Source: CAVVVS01 sp963751355 (GTDB taxonomy: Bacteria; Bacteroidota; Ignavibacteria; Ignavibacteriales; Ignavibacteriaceae). From it: 64,000 bases of DNA. The position numbers were made by a program, and so were the translations under genes. The DNA lies in NCBI GenBank assembly GCA_963751355.1, contig CAVVVS010000014.1, forward strand, positions 19,895-83,894, given 5' to 3'. Below are positions 28,901 to 37,518 of this stretch, piece by piece (position 1 is the first letter of the stretch; each line of letters opens with the position of its first letter). The notes below the pieces were generated by a model, which saw nothing but the letters and a program-made list of their open reading frames with translations, ran no database searches and was not told the origin of the DNA.

Positions 28901-31641
28901 TTTGCTGTGATTGGGCCTCTTAATCCGGGAATTCCTTTTACTGCAGTCAGCGTAATACTGGTATTGGAAATGTCTGGGTAAAGAGCCATAGAGTCTGCAA
29001 TTATTCCACTCATTGAATCGAAACTTCCGGAAATATAATTTGCCTTCATTAAAGTATAAACATCGCCGCCCTGCGGTACATAGCCGTTTAACAAATTTAC
29101 CCGCAAATTTCCCTTAAGCGTTACATTACCATTAACTACAAGCTGATCGTAATTATTTCCTGTCGGGACACCTGCAATATCTTCGTCTAATTCGCAAGCT
29201 GCAGAATCCATCTTAAGGTTTCCGACCCAGGTTAGTTGGCCTGCGGGATTTCCAGGTGATATTCTACCCCAATTTCTTTTTAAGTTATAGAATCTTAAAG
29301 CACCTATTCCGGTAATACTGCCACCCGCTTCATTTAAGAATATAGGCGAAATAGAAGCCTGACCATTGCCTGTTTTTTCAAGCAATCCGTAGTTGTAAAA
29401 AGGTCCGGGATTCGGACCGTTACCGGTTATACTAGCGTTGTTATTAAGATAAATTATTCCGTCTGATTCATTTATAAAATATACGATACTGTTCAGAATA
29501 AAACCGGAATTTATATTTATTACGCCGTGATTTAAAAATTGGAACCCCCCGCCGGCCATACTTTTTTGATTTAAACCCGTCATGTTTAACGTACCGTCAT
29601 TTATCCAGGTACCAAAGCCTAAACGTGAAAAGATACCGCCCGTCCAATAAACATCTGCATTGCTGAAATTTAAAGCTGCATCCGCAGAATCCGCATAGTA
29701 TTCGCCGTTTTCAAAAATGATGGTACCGGGCAAATTACCCGTAAGATTTCCTTCGGCATTTAAATGGTCCGCTGCAAAAAAAAGCGTGTCGCCTTTCGGA
29801 ACATCATATATACCGCCGTGCAGGCTTATCGTTCCTTTAAGGTACAGATTGCCCGAATTGACCGAAACTTCGTTATAATTAACAAACGGACAATTTATTC
29901 TGATTGTATTTGTTCCGCCGTTTATTATCAAATGCCCGTAATTTGTGAAAGGCTGTCCGTTATAATTATCAAGTAGAGCACTGTCGAGCATTGTCACCGT
30001 TCCGTCTGATTCGTTTATTAATGAACCGCCGTTGAGTGTCGGGTTCCCGGTTATTTCAATTGAACCATGATTATAGAAGTTTACTCCCGAAATATATTTA
30101 AGTTCTTGACCTAGTATGTAAAACTTTCCCTGGTTTGACCATGAACCGTTTCCAGTTTGCGAAAAATGTCCGTATGTCCAAATAACTCCTGTCCCGCCAA
30201 AATTCAAATTTGCTGCTGTACTATCCGCGTATGAATTTTTACATTCAAAGATAATTGCCCCTGAGGGATTGCCTGTAAGATTACCGCTAACCAACATTTT
30301 GTTATCGGTAAATTGCAGCGAATCCCCTTGCATTACATTATAGCTGCCTCCGTGCAGGGTTACTGTGTTGGTGCTTGCAAAAAGCAGATTACCCGAATCG
30401 ACAAGAACGGAATCGTAATTTATAAAATTGGTTAAAATTGTCGCCGTTCCCGTTCCCCCCGTTTTTAACAGAAGTCCGTGATTTACAAAAGGCCCGCCGT
30501 TGCCATTCTCTACCGAAGCGCCGTCCAGTAATTTTATTGTTCCGCCCGATTCGTTTATTAATGAACCGCCGTTGAGTGTAGGATTCCCGGTTATTTCAAT
30601 TGAACCATGATTATAGAAGTTTACTCCCGAAATATATTTAAGTTCTTGACCTAGTATGTAAAACTTTCCCTGGTTTGACCATGAACCGTTTCCAGTTTGC
30701 GAAAAATGTCCGTATGTCCAAATAACTCCTGTCCCGCCAAAATTCAAATTTGCTGCTGTACTATCCGCGTATGAATTTTTACATTCAAAGATAATTGCCC
30801 CTGAGGGATTGCCTGTAAGATTACCGCTAACCAACATTTTGTTATCGGTAAATTGCAGCGAATCCCCTTGCATTACATTATAGCTGCCTCCGTGCAGGGT
30901 TACTGTGTTGGTGCTTGCAAAAAGGAGATTACCAGAATCAACAAGAATTGAATCATAGTTTATAAAATTCGTCAAAATTGTTGCCGTTCCCGTTCCGCCA
31001 GTTTTTAATAGAAGCCCATGGTTTACAAAAGGCCCGCCGTTGTCATTCTCTATCGAAGCTCCACTAAGCAATTTCACTTCCCCATTTGATTCATTAATTA
31101 AAGAGCCTCCGGAAAATGTTGTTGTACCGTTTATAATAACTGTTCCCAGGTTGTCTAATGCTAGTTCTAGGTTTTTTGAGACCGTACCTTGAACTGTTAA
31201 GGTGCCGTTGTTGACCAGCGTATCGGTACCCTGAAGAGTTCCCGCAGCCCAGACTATTGCACCGCTTGATTCTATAGTGCCCCCGTTTTGTAACATTAAA
31301 TGGCTATTTATATTTAGCGTTTGAGTTCCAGAACCGGTTGTTCCGAGCTGCAGATTATTAATATGTACTAAATTATTTATCGTTACCGTATAAGTTCCGC
31401 TGAGATTAATTATAGCATCTGTGGTTATTGTTGGGACACCGTTCGACCAGTTGGACGCATTATCCCAGTCACCGCCTGAAGGATTAATCCAGGAAGTGGA
31501 GTCTTGAGCATTGACGTTTTGAAACGAAAAAACGAGAATACACAGGCCCCCTACTAACCTAAAATAAAATTTGGTTCTAATTTTCATGGCTGTAATGATA
31601 AATAATAGCGATACTATTACAGTAGTAAATACGATTTCCAT
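25999..31641 (-). CDS. Giant (1880-residue) secreted multi-domain protein with T9SS sorting domain
   Basis: Start at 31641 has GGAGGG seven bases upstream. A second candidate, ATG at 31587, would give a more classical signal peptide ending NVNAQ. Residues about 50-860 are beta-solenoid repeats rich in LINESDG, FVNHGLLLKTGG and TVTLHGGSYNV. Within these, two 180-residue units are encoded by a 540-bp tandem duplication. IPT/TIG-like modules (about 912-967 and 1129-1170) flank a Calx-beta-like domain (about 1010-1117: FTLNRPTSNGVIVNYQLSGT ... DNVADDGETVKV). Residues about 1535-1790 hold a conserved surface-protein block (VTDQLDPDKFDLSTFSLGPI, GFLPPDVNPPEGEGSVFFTI, NQASIIFDANAPI). The sorting domain NYPNPFNPSTTIRFELPKAG ... 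KKMILIK ends it. Probably a surface adhesin or matrix protein. It lies downstream of a sigma factor and kinase on the same strand. Confidence 0.87.
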   Translation of the reverse strand: MEIVFTTVIVSLLFIITAMKIRTKFYFRLVGGLCILVFSFQNVNAQDSTSWINPSGGDWDNASNWSNGVPTITTDAIINLSGTYTVTINNLVHINNLQLGTTGSGTQTLNINSHLMLQNGGTIESSGAIVWAAGTLQGTDTLVNNGTLTVQGTVSKNLELALDNLGTVIINGTTTFSGGSLINESNGEVKLLSGASIENDNGGPFVNHGLLLKTGGTGTATILTNFINYDSILVDSGNLLFASTNTVTLHGGSYNVMQGDSLQFTDNKMLVSGNLTGNPSGAIIFECKNSYADSTAANLNFGGTGVIWTYGHFSQTGNGSWSNQGKFYILGQELKYISGVNFYNHGSIEITGNPTLNGGSLINESGGTIKLLDGASVENGNGGPFVNHGLLLKTGGTGTATILTNFINYDSVLVDSGNLLFASTNTVTLHGGSYNVMQGDSLQFTDNKMLVSGNLTGNPSGAIIFECKNSYADSTAANLNFGGTGVIWTYGHFSQTGNGSWSNQGKFYILGQELKYISGVNFYNHGSIEITGNPTLNGGSLINESDGTVTMLDSALLDNYNGQPFTNYGHLIINGGTNTIRINCPFVNYNEVSVNSGNLYLKGTISLHGGIYDVPKGDTLFFAADHLNAEGNLTGNLPGTIIFENGEYYADSADAALNFSNADVYWTGGIFSRLGFGTWINDGTLNMTGLNQKSMAGGGFQFLNHGVININSGFILNSIVYFINESDGIIYLNNNASITGNGPNPGPFYNYGLLEKTGNGQASISPIFLNEAGGSITGIGALRFYNLKRNWGRISPGNPAGQLTWVGNLKMDSAACELDEDIAGVPTGNNYDQLVVNGNVTLKGNLRVNLLNGYVPQGGDVYTLMKANYISGSFDSMSGIIADSMALYPDISNTSITLTAVKGIPGLRGPITANPNSAKSGNIQDVTIKGGSFPPDVSVYLQCDQCDYPANSFKVPGKILKISQDSIFVQFDFSDQFISGQYDIVVKDPRGESVKTLFNVNTVSEQNLIVSVYPVWPWAKENPTQSGVVAFTLNRPTSNGVIVNYQLSGTAQEFTDYVINIKGSIKFPAGEQERDLIITPLKDNVADDGETVKVKLMPSPTSSYQINTGEEEGTVTIQNGPPPGTFALFNSTPDSAGNDGTITITINGQGFFPNSSAVLQGPKTLNPISLLVDTLGNFIQATFNVTGLNPGDKFDLAVNNGRGKTGTIPDALTIDKFRRPNIYISLSGASSFESWLPPQKYYVSVSNWGNVDAYMVPVFITVSEANSFGLLKPDFKIVNVDPTQFDSSFTGFPGWGNKSAIEYDRKTNKWLLSIIIPEVRANTQNTPITLGFYARGHIIDAWTTPTGQPLLTTNEITSINTSMNTAQGKNRVHVWTYIPVPYKVTTSGLQFLNCISALFNLGLHAVDLAGAEKCISSAIWYAMRTGLGFATPSGPSSTGSAVYSTFSVVTGLNGVIVDCIEGAAESIPWIDYLSIPMDVMDALDACKPIIADIYKHTIHSDEFYSRDPNYIVGPSGNGDLHYTKGIGIAGYIIHFENDSSATAPAKFVNVTDQLDPDKFDLSTFSLGPISFGDTTVTPPPGLKNWITTVGIPNENKYVVRIIAGLNEATDIVNWQIMAIDTATGEYPTDPSVGFLPPDVNPPEGEGSVFFTIRPNGSQSSGTQLDNQASIIFDANAPIYTKKWSNVLDFEAPVSHMNSLAPVQSDSTFKISWEGYDATSGIAGYNIYVSINHGPFSLWTSTSDTTALYSGSPDSVYGFYSIATDYAGNIEQKPDTAEVSTSPIITSAYDRQIPKKYALLQNYPNPFNPSTTIRFELPKAGITTLSIYNILGQRVYTVTDKYLRAGRYSFRINASRWASGVYFYRIRSGNFMEVKKMILIK
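30044..30384. repeat. 341-bp exact direct repeat, unit 1 (period 540 bp)
   Basis: Identical to 30584-30924, offset exactly 540 bp, inside the giant secreted protein gene. The flanking parts of the 540-bp units are similar but differ by point substitutions. This indicates a tandem duplication whose middle was kept identical by recent origin or gene conversion. Confidence 0.88.
30584..30924. repeat. 341-bp exact direct repeat, unit 2
   Basis: Partner of 30044-30384. The 540-bp period is a multiple of three, so copy-number change would preserve the reading frame and alter the protein by 180 residues per unit. Confidence 0.88.
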
Positions 31642-31756
31642 TTTTACCCTCCATCCTTCACGCTTATTAACTATAAATCTCAGCGTAATTTTATTAGGGG
31701 AAATTAATTATTTACTCTATATGCGTAAAAAAGATGAATTTTAGTTCAAATGAACT

Positions 31757-34354
31757 TTAATTATTTGGAGTATCTCTAAGAAGTGTGGTATATTTTTTTG
31801 CTTTTGCAGGTTTATTCCATTTTGAGTATAGGTTTACGAGAGTTTTTTCGATTTCTTGAATTTCAATTGTATTCTTCCCCGTTTGTTTATTCATTATATT
31901 AAAGTTCTTTAAAATAATGGATTCAGCTTTCTTAAATTTGCCTTCAAGCATATAAGATCTTCCAATTTCACATTTGGTCCTGGCAATGAGGTATTTATTC
32001 CCACCTTCCAATTTTATTCTGATTTTTAATGAATGCTGTAAAAAAGTAAGAGCAGTATGCGGTTCATTTTTGCTGTTATAAATTTTCCCTTTCCAGTAAT
32101 AAGCATTTCCGAAAAGCGGATGGTCTGCAGAAAGAGTTTTTCTCCAAATAGCAATCGCAGAATCGATCATTTGTAATGCTTTATTATTTTTTTTAACATA
32201 GTAATACATACATCCCAAATTGTAAGTTGCAAGTGCGAAATCAGGATGATGAGTGCCTAAAATTTTTTTCCTAATATTGTATGACTTTTCAAAATAATCA
32301 ATTGCTGCCGCATACTTTTTTTTTTCAAAAAGTACAAAACCCAGATTATTTATCATATGTACTAATTCATAATTATTTTTCCCCAGTATTTTAGTATCCA
32401 TTTTTAAAGCTTCTTTATAATATTTTTCTGCTAATGAATGTTTTCCTTCATCGTCATATATTAATGCCATATTATTCATTGCTGAGGCAACCTGCTGCGC
32501 TTGTTTACCCAGTACAGCTTGATAAATTGATAAAGCAGCTTTGAAATTTTTCAGAGCTCTATTATCTTTCCCCAAATCCATCAACAACGTTCCGTAATCG
32601 TTTAACGCCTCTGCATATGCGGCAATTTGGGTTGAACCGAGCTTTTTGTATAGCGAGATTGATTTTTCATATAAGTTTCGAGCTTTTGTATAATCACCTC
32701 TATAATTAAAAGCCAAAGCAAGATTTTTAATACTTTTTGCAGTTTCTATATTTTGTTCTCCATATAATTTCTCTCTTGTAGCTAATGCTTTTCGAAGTTG
32801 GGTTATTGCTTTTTTGTAAAATCCCAGGTTTTCAAAAGTTAATCCTATCGTAGTTCTTATTGATGCACGAATCTTGGGGGCTGTTTTCAAATCTCCATCT
32901 ATTTTTTTTACAGCTTCATTTAACACATAAACTACCTTTACATCTTTGCCTTTTTTAGTAGGATCCGGAGACGATAACATTTGTTGAAGGAAAGAATTTA
33001 TTTTTTTAACTTTTTCGGCTTCATTTTGAGCTTTATCTCTTTGAGATGCGGCAATATTAGCCTGCCAGCTAATACCGAGTAATCCTGTAATCAGCAAAAG
33101 GGTTATTATAAATGTTGCCGCAGCACCAAATTTATGCCTGCTTATAAATTTCGATGCCCGGTAATTCATAGTGTCTTTTCGCGCTATCACAGGTAAACCG
33201 GCGAGGTGTCTCCTTATATCTTCCGAGAATTGTTCTACAGATACATATCGCCTTTCTGGATCTTTATGCATCGCTTTAAGAATAATATTGTCTAAATCAC
33301 CTTTTAAATAATTAGATAATTTTATTGAGCTTATTTTTGCATGTTCGTAGTCTCTTCTATCTTCTTCAATTGATTTGTTATCACTAGAAGAAGAATCTTT
33401 TGTTGCTTGTTTAACTCTTTCACTCGGTCTAAGTATATTATCGCCGGTAACAACTTTAGTTATTTCCTTCGGAGAAATGTTTGTAATTTTATAAGGACGA
33501 AGGCCTGTCATTAATTGGTATAATAAAACACCGAGCGAATAAATATCACTTGCGGTATTGACTTTTTCGCCCTTAATCTGTTCGGGACTCGCATATTCGG
33601 GAGTTAAATGAAGCGTACCTGTCCGGGTTAAGTTTGAATTTGATTCATCCAAATCGGCATTAATTAATTTTGCTATTCCGAAATCCAGAAGCTTTGGAGT
33701 TCCGGTTGAGGTTACCAGAATATTACCGGGTTTAATATCGCGATGAATAATTAAATTCTGATGAGCATACTGAACGGCAGCGCAAATCTGTCTAAATATT
33801 TCCAACTTTTTGTAAGAATTGAGTTCCTTTTCTTCACAATATTTGGTTACCGGCTTGCCGTCGATAAACTCCATAACAAGATACGGTAATCCGTCAAAAG
33901 TCCTTCCGCCGTCAAGTAAACGTGCTATGTTGGAATGCTGAAGATTTGCTAAGGTTTGTCTTTCAATTTGAAATCTTTTAAGATGATACGCTGAAGTAAA
34001 CCCGTATTTTAAAATTTTAATCGCAACTTTCTGTTCGTATTCCTTATCATTTCTTCTACCGGCATAAACAATTCCCATTCCACCGACACCGGCTTCACCT
34101 TCGATGATAAAATTGCCTACTTGTTTACCTATTAGAGGATCAACGAAAATATTTTTCTTCTCATCGATTATCTTAAACGGTTCCTCAAGAAAGTCCTTGG
34201 TTTCTTCAAATGAAGCTAATAAAGATAAGATTTCATTTTTTAGTTCCTGATCAAAACCACACCTCAAGTTAAGGAAGTTTTCCCGCTCAGTTTCATTAAG
34301 CTCTCGGGCTTCTTCAAATAATAATTTTATTTGAGATATTTTTTCATTGTCCAA
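31757..34354 (-). CDS. Membrane Ser/Thr protein kinase with C-terminal TPR domain
   Basis: 865 residues. The family-typical N-terminus (KLLFEEARELNETERENFLN) fits the TTG start at 34354, and no ATG lies in frame nearby. The Hanks-type kinase domain spans about 80-375: glycine loop GEAGVGGMGIVYAG, VAIKIL lysine near 112, HRDIKPGNIL, DFG, TPEYASPEQI. A single transmembrane helix lies at about 408-428 (FIITLLLITGLLGISW). About ten tetratricopeptide repeats (460-860) are predicted to lie beyond the membrane. This is the architecture of kinases paired with ECF sigma factors, and the sigma gene ends only 20 nt upstream. It probably senses or assembles protein partners through the TPRs and acts with the sigma factor in regulating nearby secreted proteins. 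Confidence 0.93.
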   Translation of the reverse strand: MDNEKISQIKLLFEEARELNETERENFLNLRCGFDQELKNEILSLLASFEETKDFLEEPFKIIDEKKNIFVDPLIGKQVGNFIIEGEAGVGGMGIVYAGRRNDKEYEQKVAIKILKYGFTSAYHLKRFQIERQTLANLQHSNIARLLDGGRTFDGLPYLVMEFIDGKPVTKYCEEKELNSYKKLEIFRQICAAVQYAHQNLIIHRDIKPGNILVTSTGTPKLLDFGIAKLINADLDESNSNLTRTGTLHLTPEYASPEQIKGEKVNTASDIYSLGVLLYQLMTGLRPYKITNISPKEITKVVTGDNILRPSERVKQATKDSSSSDNKSIEEDRRDYEHAKISSIKLSNYLKGDLDNIILKAMHKDPERRYVSVEQFSEDIRRHLAGLPVIARKDTMNYRASKFISRHKFGAAATFIITLLLITGLLGISWQANIAASQRDKAQNEAEKVKKINSFLQQMLSSPDPTKKGKDVKVVYVLNEAVKKIDGDLKTAPKIRASIRTTIGLTFENLGFYKKAITQLRKALATREKLYGEQNIETAKSIKNLALAFNYRGDYTKARNLYEKSISLYKKLGSTQIAAYAEALNDYGTLLMDLGKDNRALKNFKAALSIYQAVLGKQAQQVASAMNNMALIYDDEGKHSLAEKYYKEALKMDTKILGKNNYELVHMINNLGFVLFEKKKYAAAIDYFEKSYNIRKKILGTHHPDFALATYNLGCMYYYVKKNNKALQMIDSAIAIWRKTLSADHPLFGNAYYWKGKIYNSKNEPHTALTFLQHSLKIRIKLEGGNKYLIARTKCEIGRSYMLEGKFKKAESIILKNFNIMNKQTGKNTIEIQEIEKTLVNLYSKWNKPAKAKKYTTLLRDTPNN

Positions 34355-34374
34355 AAGTATAATCCAGAATTAAA

Positions 34375-34944
34375 CTAATTATTGTGCATTTCCCTGTACA
34401 GCCAGGCTTTTGCAAAATTCCAGTTGCGTTTTACCGTCGAATCGGAAATGTTTAAAACTTTTGCAGTCTCTTCAATTGTAAGACCCGAAAAATACCTTAA
34501 TTCAACAATTTTACTTGATCTTTCATCAATAGTTTCTAATTTTTTTAAGGCTTCGTCAAGAGACAAAACCTGGTTGTCAACTTCTTCTGAGATAACTAAA
34601 TCCTCGTCAAGAGAAAGATTTGCCTTCCCGCTCCCCCTCTTTATAGCGTTTCTTTTACGTGCATGGTCAACAAGAATCTGCCGCATTGATTGAGCTGCTA
34701 TTCCAAAAAAATGACCTTTGTTCTCCCAGGAGATATTTTGATCGCCGATCAATTTAAGATATGCTTCATGGACGAGTTCGGTTGTTTGAAAAGTATGATT
34801 GCGATATTCGGCATGCAGGTACCTGGAAGAGATATTTTTCAATTCCTCGTAAATAAGAGGTAAAATTTGATTTAATACAAGATTATTACCGTTTGAATAT
34901 TCTTGTATAAGCCGAGTGAAATCTCCTTGTTCCGCACTATACAT
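34375..34944 (-). CDS. ECF-type RNA polymerase sigma factor (Ser/Thr-kinase-associated class)
   Basis: About 189 residues from the ATG at 34944, which has AGGG nine bases upstream. A longer TTG start at 34977 is less likely. Sigma region 2 is LVHEAYLKLIGDQNISWENK then GHFFGIAAQSMRQILVDHAR. Region 4 is LRYFSGLTIEETAKVLNISD followed by STVKRNWNFAKAWL. The HFFGIAAQSMRQILVDHARKR signature is that of sigma factors encoded beside protein kinases (TIGR02999-like). It has no anti-sigma factor neighbour. Control probably runs through the kinase 20 nt downstream. Confidence 0.94.
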   Translation of the reverse strand: MYSAEQGDFTRLIQEYSNGNNLVLNQILPLIYEELKNISSRYLHAEYRNHTFQTTELVHEAYLKLIGDQNISWENKGHFFGIAAQSMRQILVDHARKRNAIKRGSGKANLSLDEDLVISEEVDNQVLSLDEALKKLETIDERSSKIVELRYFSGLTIEETAKVLNISDSTVKRNWNFAKAWLYREMHNN

Positions 34945-35235
34945 GTCATACCCTGTAAATGATTTTTTAATATACAAATAGAAAATATTAATATCTATAA
35001 AAATCTATTCAAAATGTATTTTTGTTGATGAGAGACATATTACAATGATGCATGTAAATAAAATAGATTAATATTAATAATTTTTACATATTTAGAATAT
35101 TGTTATTTCATAAAATAAAACACCAAAAGTAATGAATAATCATGTTGATATGTAATTGAATTGAATTGTAATTATCTTAGGTAATAAAAATCTATAATAT
35201 TCTTATCTATAGAGTTGGTGTTAATTACAACCTTT

Positions 35236-37338
35236 ATGCAATTAGATTTACCACAAATATTGTTTCTCGCCGCAACTTTACTGGCAACATTCGGTTTAAT
35301 AATTATTATCTATTCGAGGGATAATGAAAATATCACCAGTAAGTTATTTATTTTGATGCTGCTGCTTTCGATAGCCTACTTAATTTCGCATAGCATTCAT
35401 TTTCTTTTTATGCATAATACCGAAGTAACCGTCCTGGATCTCTCGTGTCATTCTTTACTTCTTTTGATGGTAGTTACCCTAACATTTTTTACATGGAATT
35501 TTCCAAATTCCCGGAAGATAGGAATTACCAGGACTTTGTTTATAATAATTCCTACAGTTCTTTTGTTAATTATGCTTTGGAGCGGTAATTTAATTATTGC
35601 ATCACATGCCGAGATGAATTTATATAAAGCACATTACAGTGAATACTACCCGCTTTATCTTTTGTGGTATATTATCTTGATATCTTTAAATATTTATTGG
35701 CTGTTAAAGAAATACAGCAAAGAAAAGATAACAACACTAAAATCTCAAATACTGCTTTTTTTAGTAGGGCTAGTAATTACCAACATTCTATTATTCATGT
35801 TTGGATTTTTGCTTCCATGGATAGTTGGCTTTTATTTTCTTATTGAAATGAGTCCGCTGGCATTTCTGGTCGGACTAATTTTATTCACTTCGGTAGCTGT
35901 GGGAAAATTTAATATGTTTCCAGCCGCACTTGATAGAGTAAGGACATTCAGCATTAACAAGAAAATTTTTTTAAGTGCTATTATCTTAGTACCGATTATT
36001 ATATTATTAATTGAAATACCGCTTGTACGTATCTTTTTTCAAATCAAATCTAATGATGAATTAATAAAATATTTCTATGTTACATTCTTTGGAGGATTGA
36101 TTGTCAGTATCAGCATGGCTTTCGTGCTGCAAAAGATTATTTCAAGTCCATTAATCAAATTAAAAACCAGGGCAATGGAAATTGGTCAGGGTAATTACGG
36201 AATAAAGGTTGCTTACAATTCGAATGATGAAATCGGAGAGCTTACTGAAGCATTCAATAATATGTCGGAAACTTTGAGCAGCAACTACATAGAATTGAAA
36301 AAAAGAGAGGAAAGGATTTCCTTTTTATTGAATGCATTCGATAAATCTTCGGTTGCAATAGCTATTATTGATAGTTCATTCAATATAATTGAAGTTAATG
36401 ATACATATTGTTCTTTGGTAAAACTGGGTAAAGAAAAGATTATAAATCATTCAATAAAAGCAGTTCAGTTTTCACACTATCAAGATGAATTTCATAAAAT
36501 TGAGAATGATATCATTCAAAAGAAGCAATTTAAAGGAGAGATAATAAGAAGCTTTGATGATTCGGAGGAAAAACATCTTTTACTTTCAGTAACACCCGCT
36601 GTGTTAGATGAAGGTTCTTCAAAAGGATTTTTGTTCGTTGAAGTAGATATAACCGATAGGAAAAAACTCGAAGAACAGCTTCGTAAATCCGAAAAGTTAG
36701 CGGCATTGGGAGAAATGGCTGCTGTGTTAGCTCACGAGATTAAAACTCCATTGACTTCTATTAAGATGAATTCCGATATACTGGTTGAAACTTTAAATTT
36801 AAATGAAGATGATCAATTTGCTTTTACAATAATCCAAAAAGAGATTAATAGGCTAAATAATCTTGTGAAAGATGTTCTTCAGTTCTCAAGACAAATTGAC
36901 CTAGTTTGTAGTAAATTCAGTCTGAAAAATTTAGTGGAAGATATTAAATCTCAAATTGGTAGTGTTCCGGGACAAAAAGATATCACAATAACCAACAATC
37001 TAAATAATATTGAAATCGAAGCCGATTATGAAAAGCTAAAGCAAGTATTTTTTAATTTGATTTATAATTCAATCGAAGCAATAAACAAACAAGGCACAAT
37101 AGAATTAACTTCGGATTATTTGGAAGAAAAGAATCAATATATAATTACGTTGAAAGATAACGGCACTGGAATTAAAAATACTGAAAAAATATTTGAGCCT
37201 TTTTTTACAACTAAAGCATCGGGCACAGGACTCGGACTTTCGATATCACAAAAAATTATTGAGCAGCATACCGGACGCATTAAACTAATTTCTTCAAAAC
37301 CCGGTGAGACTATTTTTGAAATTACTCTTCCCGTTTAA
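35236..37338 (+). CDS. Sensor histidine kinase with multi-TM sensor, HAMP, PAS and NtrB-type kinase core
   Basis: About 700 residues. The ATG at 35236 is taken. A TTG seven codons upstream is possible, and neither has a clear ribosome binding site. Seven or eight membrane helices occupy about 1-310 (including LILFTSVAVGKFN and an additional pair at about 238-310). HAMP follows (about 310-360), then PAS (about 365-475). The HisKA box is LAALGEMAAVLAHEIKTPLT (His near 499). The ATPase has NLIYNSIEAIN, LKDNGTGI and ASGTGLGLSIS. It is followed after 180 nt by an NtrC-family regulator, its probable partner. The signal sensed is unknown. Confidence 0.93.
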   Translation: MQLDLPQILFLAATLLATFGLIIIIYSRDNENITSKLFILMLLLSIAYLISHSIHFLFMHNTEVTVLDLSCHSLLLLMVVTLTFFTWNFPNSRKIGITRTLFIIIPTVLLLIMLWSGNLIIASHAEMNLYKAHYSEYYPLYLLWYIILISLNIYWLLKKYSKEKITTLKSQILLFLVGLVITNILLFMFGFLLPWIVGFYFLIEMSPLAFLVGLILFTSVAVGKFNMFPAALDRVRTFSINKKIFLSAIILVPIIILLIEIPLVRIFFQIKSNDELIKYFYVTFFGGLIVSISMAFVLQKIISSPLIKLKTRAMEIGQGNYGIKVAYNSNDEIGELTEAFNNMSETLSSNYIELKKREERISFLLNAFDKSSVAIAIIDSSFNIIEVNDTYCSLVKLGKEKIINHSIKAVQFSHYQDEFHKIENDIIQKKQFKGEIIRSFDDSEEKHLLLSVTPAVLDEGSSKGFLFVEVDITDRKKLEEQLRKSEKLAALGEMAAVLAHEIKTPLTSIKMNSDILVETLNLNEDDQFAFTIIQKEINRLNNLVKDVLQFSRQIDLVCSKFSLKNLVEDIKSQIGSVPGQKDITITNNLNNIEIEADYEKLKQVFFNLIYNSIEAINKQGTIELTSDYLEEKNQYIITLKDNGTGIKNTEKIFEPFFTTKASGTGLGLSISQKIIEQHTGRIKLISSKPGETIFEITLPV

Positions 37339-37518
37339 ATGATTGGAAGAATAAAATTCAATAAGTAATCGACATTAAACAAATTGGTCACAATAAACGA
37401 AGTGAAAGATCTCAAATTTTCGATTATCAAGTACTTTACTTCTTTTATTTCAATCCATATGAAAAAAATCGATATTTGAGTAACTTCAATAAATAAACAA
37501 CAAGATATAGATTTCGAA

